Made by a program: the position numbers and the translations under genes. The notes beneath the pieces were generated by a model, which saw only the letters and a program-made list of their open reading frames with translations, was not told where the DNA came from and made no database searches. Shown here in pieces: positions 31,889-36,855 of a DNA stretch of 36,855 nucleotides. The stretch is from Rhodospirillales bacterium (GTDB taxonomy: Bacteria; Pseudomonadota; Alphaproteobacteria; Rhodospirillales; JAPHTL01), in the NCBI GenBank assembly GCA_026193355.1, contig JAPHTL010000308.1:1-36855 (forward strand). Reading direction: 5' to 3'. How positions within the stretch are numbered: the first letter of the stretch is position 1; the number at the start of each line of letters is the position of its first letter.

Positions 31889-32875
31889 ATGGCTCTGCGC
31901 ATAGGTTCTGTTGTCCTGAATTCTCCGGTTGTCCTCGCCCCCATGTCGGGGGTGACGGATATGCCTTTTCGCCGCCTTGTGAAAAGCTTTGGCGTTGGGC
32001 TTGTCGTTTCTGAAATGATTGCCAGCCAGGCGATGATTCGGGCAAACCGGAAGACGATGAAGATCGCGTCACCCTGCGCTGACGAATACCCAATGTCCGT
32101 TCAGTTGGCGGGATGTGAGCCTGAAATCATGGCTGAGGCAGCCCGCCTCAACGTGGACAGAGGGGCGTCGATCATTGATATCAACATGGGATGCCCGGTA
32201 AAAAAAGTCATCAAGGGAGACGCCGGAGCGGCTCTCATGCGAGACGAAAGGCTGGCCGGCCGGATTATCGAGGCTGTCGTGAAGTCCGTCGATCTTCCCG
32301 TTACGGTGAAAATGCGGCTTGGCTGGGACGACTCATCGCGAAATGCCGCCACCATTGCGCGGATTGCGCAAGATGCCGGTGCGCAGGCGGTTACGGTTCA
32401 CGGACGAACACGGGCGCAATTCTACAAGGGGCAGGCGGACTGGGAAGCCATCATGGCGGTAAAGGACGCCGTCAAGATACCGGTTATCGGCAATGGCGAT
32501 GTCGCCTCACCGCAGGACGCACTGAAGCTTCTGGAAAAATCCGGAGCGGACGGTGTCATGGTCGGTCGCGCGACCTATGGTCAGCCCTGGCTCCTGATGC
32601 AGATCGAACGCTATCTCGAAACCGGTGAGACATCGCCGGACCCGTCGATTGCGGAACAGTTGGCGACAGTTCTTGGTCACTACGATGAAATGCTGACCCA
32701 TTACGGTTCTGAGGCAGGAATGCGGATCGCCCGCAAGCATCTTGGCTGGTACAGCAAGGGGCTCAAGGATTCGGCTGGTTTCAGGGCGCAGGTCAACCAT
32801 CTTGACGATCCGAACAAGGTGCGTGAACTGATCAGGTCCTTCTATACGCCGATCATCGAAACGGCGGCAGCCTGA
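31889..32875 (+). CDS. dusB: tRNA-dihydrouridine synthase DusB (NifR3)
   Basis: VVLAPMSGVTDMPFRRLVKSFG, DINMGCPVKKVIKGDAGAALM, VTVHGRTRAQFYKGQADW; immediately upstream of ntrBC as in other alphaproteobacteria. Confidence 0.95.
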   Translation: MALRIGSVVLNSPVVLAPMSGVTDMPFRRLVKSFGVGLVVSEMIASQAMIRANRKTMKIASPCADEYPMSVQLAGCEPEIMAEAARLNVDRGASIIDINMGCPVKKVIKGDAGAALMRDERLAGRIIEAVVKSVDLPVTVKMRLGWDDSSRNAATIARIAQDAGAQAVTVHGRTRAQFYKGQADWEAIMAVKDAVKIPVIGNGDVASPQDALKLLEKSGADGVMVGRATYGQPWLLMQIERYLETGETSPDPSIAEQLATVLGHYDEMLTHYGSEAGMRIARKHLGWYSKGLKDSAGFRAQVNHLDDPNKVRELIRSFYTPIIETAAA

Positions 32876-34008
32876 TGAACATATCGCCCCTTGCCATGCC
32901 GTCAGACAACGGACCGGATAAGGGGATTGATGCCTCCGGCATTCTTGCGGCCCTGCCTGCGCCCGTCCTTGTTGTCGGTCCGGATGGGGACGTGATCTAC
33001 GCCAATGGCTCCGCTGAGTCGTTATTGCAGATCAGCGCATCCCAGTTGTACGGAAGCCCGCTTGGCGATTTTTTCCCCGCTGACAGTCCCTTGGCGTCCC
33101 TTGTCGAACAGGTGCGCACGGAGAACAGCTGGTTCACAGAATACGATGTCACCATCGAATCGCCACGCATAGGACGGCACCTCGTCAATATCCAGGCATC
33201 ACCCTTGCCGGACGCTCCCGATAACATCGTCATTGTTCTTCATGAACGTTCCGTCGCCGACAAGATCGCCCGCCAGTTGACATCAAGGGGATCGGCGCGA
33301 ACAGTTGCTTCCCTCGCTTCAATGCTTGCGCACGAGGTCAAGAATCCGCTTTCCGGCATACGGGGAGCCGCACAGCTTATCGAACAGCACGCCAACGATG
33401 ATGACCGGGTTTTGACCCGGCTTATTTGCGATGAAACCGACCGTATTTGCGACCTCGTGGACCGGATGGATGTGTTCGCCGATCGCCACCCGTCCGAGCG
33501 AACAGCCGTAAACATCCACCGCGTTCTGGAACACGCACGCAGGGTTGCCGAAAACGGCTTCGCCGCTCATGTGAAATTCGTAGAAATCTATGACCCGTCG
33601 TTGCCGCCGGTCTATGGCAACCGCGACCAGTTGATCCAGGTGGTCCTTAATCTCCTGAAAAATGCAGCAGAGGCGGCCCCGGACAACGGGGGGGAAATTG
33701 TTATAAGAACGTCATATCAGCACGGCATCCGTTTCGCCGTTCCGGGAAGCAACGCACTGACGCACCTGCCTTTGATTGTCACAATTCAGGATAATGGGTC
33801 GGGGATTCCCGAAGACATCAAAACCAACCTCTTCGATCCGTTCGTCACCACAAAGCCCAAAGGAAGCGGGCTTGGCCTTGCGCTTGTTGCAAAAATCATC
33901 AATGACCACGGCGGCATTATTGAATGCGACAGCAAGCCGAAGCGGACGATTTTTCGTGTAATGCTGCCGGTCTATAAAGAAACCGAAAACGACGGGGAGG
34001 AATCGTAA
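32875..34008 (+). CDS. ntrB: Nitrogen regulation sensor histidine kinase NtrB
   Basis: PAS-like N-terminus; [27 protein letters not shown]-box; [11 protein letters not shown]-box; [14 protein letters not shown]-box. Confidence 0.95.
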   Translation: MNISPLAMPSDNGPDKGIDASGILAALPAPVLVVGPDGDVIYANGSAESLLQISASQLYGSPLGDFFPADSPLASLVEQVRTENSWFTEYDVTIESPRIGRHLVNIQASPLPDAPDNIVIVLHERSVADKIARQLTSRGSARTVASLASMLAHEVKNPLSGIRGAAQLIEQHANDDDRVLTRLICDETDRICDLVDRMDVFADRHPSERTAVNIHRVLEHARRVAENGFAAHVKFVEIYDPSLPPVYGNRDQLIQVVLNLLKNAAEAAPDNGGEIVIRTSYQHGIRFAVPGSNALTHLPLIVTIQDNGSGIPEDIKTNLFDPFVTTKPKGSGLGLALVAKIINDHGGIIECDSKPKRTIFRVMLPVYKETENDGEES

Positions 34009-35450
34009 TGACAACAGCTCCGATCATCCTTGTCGCCGATGATGATGCAGCCATTCGAACAGTCATCAGTCAGGCCCTGGGCAGGGCGGGCTATGAAGTT
34101 CGTACGACAGGGATGGCCTCAACGCTTTGGAAGTGGGTCAATGATGGCGAAGGCGACCTCGTCATAACCGATGTCATGATGCCCGACGAAAACGGCCTTG
34201 ATCTCGTACCCCGGATTTTAAAGATAAGGCCCACGCTTCGCGTCATTGTCATAAGCGCTCAAAGCACATTGATGACGGCCGTCAAGGCAGCCGAAAGAGG
34301 CGCCTTCGAATACCTGCCAAAACCTTTTGATATCAATGAATTGAATGCCGTTGTTGGGCGAGCGCTTAAAGAGCCAAAGCAATCCGGGGACAAAAAACCG
34401 GGGACCCGCGTAGAAGAACAGCTGCCCCTGATCGGCCGGTCGCCGGCAATGCAGGATATCTATCGCACCCTTGCGCGTGTCATGGGAACGGACCTGACCG
34501 TGATGATCACCGGCGAATCCGGTACGGGCAAGGAACTGGTCGCGCGCGCCCTTCATGATTACGGGAAACGACGCAACAAGCCGTTTGTCGCCGTCAACAT
34601 GGCCGCCATACCGCGAGAACTAATCGAAAGTGAGCTTTTTGGGCACGAAAAGGGGTCTTTCACCGGGGCGACCGAACGTTCGCCGGGGCGGTTCGGTCTT
34701 GCCGAAGGCGGAACGCTTTTTCTTGATGAAATAGGCGATATGCCCCCCGAGGCGCAAACGAGACTGCTTCGCGTCCTTCAGGAGGGAGAATACACGCGTG
34801 TGGGCGGTCGAACCCCCATTCGCGCAGACTGTCGTATCATAGCGGCGACGCATCGAGACCTTGGCCAGCTTATCCGTCAGGGCTTTTTCAGAGAGGACCT
34901 TTATTACCGCCTGAACGTTGTCCCATTAAGGCTTCCCCCCTTGAGAGAGCGCCGGGAAGACATTCAGGAGCTTGTCCATCACTTCCTTGCGCAAGCGGCG
35001 GATGAAGGGCTTCCCCTCAAGATGATCGACCCGGATGCCATGCAAAAGCTGGTTGAACACCGCTGGCAAGGGAACGTGAGAGAGCTGGAGAATCTTGTGC
35101 GTCGCCTCGCCGCACTGTATTCGGGCGAAACAATCAATGCCGAAGCAATTGAAAGCGAACTATCCCACGGTTCTCCGTTCAACAATAATGGTATTCAGGC
35201 CAATGAGGGGCTATCCGCTGCGGTTGAACGGCACCTCAAGGATTATTTTTCCGCTCACGGCGGAAGTCTTCCCACACCGGGCCTTTACGACCGTATCCTT
35301 CGCGAGGTTGAACGCCCCCTCATCGAACTTTCCCTGGAGGCGACAAAGGGAAACCAGGTCAAGACCGCCAAGCTTCTCGGACTGAACAGAAATACGCTTC
35401 GCAAGAAAATATTGACCTTGAATATCCCCGTCATCCGAGGCGGAAAGTAA
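34008..35450 (+). CDS. ntrC: Nitrogen regulation response regulator NtrC (sigma54 activator; GSFTGA loop variant)
   Basis: Receiver [12 protein letters not shown]...[70 protein letters not shown]-terminal Fis-type HTH. Confidence 0.95.
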   Translation: MTTAPIILVADDDAAIRTVISQALGRAGYEVRTTGMASTLWKWVNDGEGDLVITDVMMPDENGLDLVPRILKIRPTLRVIVISAQSTLMTAVKAAERGAFEYLPKPFDINELNAVVGRALKEPKQSGDKKPGTRVEEQLPLIGRSPAMQDIYRTLARVMGTDLTVMITGESGTGKELVARALHDYGKRRNKPFVAVNMAAIPRELIESELFGHEKGSFTGATERSPGRFGLAEGGTLFLDEIGDMPPEAQTRLLRVLQEGEYTRVGGRTPIRADCRIIAATHRDLGQLIRQGFFREDLYYRLNVVPLRLPPLRERREDIQELVHHFLAQAADEGLPLKMIDPDAMQKLVEHRWQGNVRELENLVRRLAALYSGETINAEAIESELSHGSPFNNNGIQANEGLSAAVERHLKDYFSAHGGSLPTPGLYDRILREVERPLIELSLEATKGNQVKTAKLLGLNRNTLRKKILTLNIPVIRGGK

Positions 35451-35479
35451 CTTCTTTCTGACAGGTACGGTTAACCGGA

Positions 35480-36855
35480 ATGACAGACGAACGCGGTACG
35501 GATATTAATGATGGCGGCATTGGCGCACAGCTTGCCGGCCTGCTCCGAAGTTTCGGCGCCTGGGCGCGGCAATCCGGATTAAGCCGCAAGCTTGCCCTGG
35601 TCCTGACCGTCGTCGCTGTTTTTTCCGGTATCGCAACACTGGCGACGATGACCGGATCAGGCCCTCAGGGGTTTGAGCCCAATACCGTTCTTGCGCTTCT
35701 GTATCTCGACGTCGTTCTGCTGCTTACGCTTGGCAGCATTGTTGCGCGTCGACTGTTTAACATGTGGCTGGACAGAAGGCGCGGGCAGGCCGGGTCGCGC
35801 CTTCACGCAAAACTCGTTGTGCTGTTCAGCCTTGTTGCCGTCACCCCGGCCGTCATGGTGGCGATTTTCGCTGCATTGTTCCTGAATTTCGGGATACAGG
35901 CCTGGTTCAGTGACAAGGTGAAGACCGCCCTGGAAGAATCCCGCGCCGTTGTCATGGCGTATCAGCAAGAACACATAAAAACCATCCGCGCCGACATTCT
36001 CGCAATGGCCAACGACCTGAACCACGATGCGATGAATCTGATCCGTGAACCGAAACGGATGACGTTTGTTCTCGATACCCATTCGGCGATCCGATCAATA
36101 CCGGAAGCAATGGTTATTGACGGCAGCGGCCGTATCTTTGGCCGTTCAACGATGTCGTTTTCCCTTGAATTCGATCAATTGCCCGATGATGTCATCGGAA
36201 AGGCCGAAGCTGGCGAAGTTGTCATTCTCCACACTCCCGGCGATGACAGGGTGAGGGCCATATATCGTCTGGATCGATTCGTCGATGCCTATCTGGTGGT
36301 TGGCCGGTTTATTGACCCACAGGTTATCGACCACATCCGGCGCACCCAGGTCGCCGTCCAGCAATTCCAGACACTCGAAAAAAGCTCCAGCAGCATTCAG
36401 ATAACCTTCGTCATGATTTTCGGGCTTGTAGCCCTGCTTTTGCTGCTTGCCGCGGCATGGGTCGGACTTATGGTCGCCGGGCAACTCAGCCGTCCCATCA
36501 GCCGCCTTATTTCCGCCGCCGAGCAGGTGACGAAGGGCGATCTTTCCGTTCGCGTTCCCGACATTCCGACGGATGACGAAATTGGAACATTGAGCGAAGA
36601 GTTCAATCGCATGACCGGACAGCTGGAAACCCAGCGCGACGGTCTGGTCGCCGCCAACAGTGAACTTGACGAGCGCCGCAGGTTCACGGAAACGGTTTTG
36701 TCCGGTGTGTCCGCCGGCGTCATTGGTTTGGATGCGGAAGGCCTCATCAATCTTCCCAATCGCTCGGCTTCGGTCCTGCTTGGAATACCGCTTGAAACAG
36801 AAATCGGGCGCGATCTTGCATCCGTCATCCCTGAAATGGATCATCTGCTCAAGAC
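35480..36855 (+). CDS. ntrY: Sensor histidine kinase NtrY, N-terminal part (truncated by window end)
   Basis: Open frame from ATG 35480 to the window end: MTDERGTDINDGGIGAQ..., TM segments, HAMP SRPISRLISAAEQVTKGDLSVRVPDIPTDDEIGTLSEEFNRMTGQLETQRDGL, then PAS-like VLSGVSAGVIGLDAEG. Confidence 0.9.
   Translation, partial: MTDERGTDINDGGIGAQLAGLLRSFGAWARQSGLSRKLALVLTVVAVFSGIATLATMTGSGPQGFEPNTVLALLYLDVVLLLTLGSIVARRLFNMWLDRRRGQAGSRLHAKLVVLFSLVAVTPAVMVAIFAALFLNFGIQAWFSDKVKTALEESRAVVMAYQQEHIKTIRADILAMANDLNHDAMNLIREPKRMTFVLDTHSAIRSIPEAMVIDGSGRIFGRSTMSFSLEFDQLPDDVIGKAEAGEVVILHTPGDDRVRAIYRLDRFVDAYLVVGRFIDPQVIDHIRRTQVAVQQFQTLEKSSSSIQITFVMIFGLVALLLLLAAAWVGLMVAGQLSRPISRLISAAEQVTKGDLSVRVPDIPTDDEIGTLSEEFNRMTGQLETQRDGLVAANSELDERRRFTETVLSGVSAGVIGLDAEGLINLPNRSASVLLGIPLETEIGRDLASVIPEMDHLLK

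Overview
This 36.9-kb window looks like a chromosomal core region of an alphaproteobacterium (probably Rhodospirillales-like, judged only from gene content and order). It is densely packed with recognisable genes. In order: alpha/beta-hydrolase 3' fragment; CheW-like protein; hemB (minus); icmF (fused acyl-CoA mutase); DUF6898-like small protein; a branched-chain amino acid ABC transporter set (livH, livM, livG, livF, small DUF6867-like membrane protein, livK-like SBP); rpiB; glyA-nrdR-ribD-ribE-ribB(X)-ribH-nusB-thiL; FliL-like protein; hppA; bamE (minus); ubiquinol-cytochrome c chaperone; DUF177; rpmF-plsX-fabH-ihfA-merR; tRNA-Pro(GGG); two small hypothetical genes (minus); cutA; a degenerate response regulator (minus); ispDF (minus); a CcsA-like membrane protein; and dusB/nifR3-ntrB-ntrC-ntrY (ntrY truncated by the window end). 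I found no CRISPR array, transposase, phage gene, toxin-antitoxin pair or obvious defence island, and nothing I can defend as a wholly new system. The best leads are a perfect 22-bp palindrome directly upstream of icmF, a receiver-domain protein that has lost its phospho-acceptor Asp and conserved Lys, a RibBA-like protein whose GTP cyclohydrolase II half lacks the zinc cysteines (RibBX type), a GSFTGA variant in NtrC, and a long AT-rich leader with repeated TTGCAC motifs upstream of hppA. All calls were made by eye from the sequence and ORF track; no database search was run.
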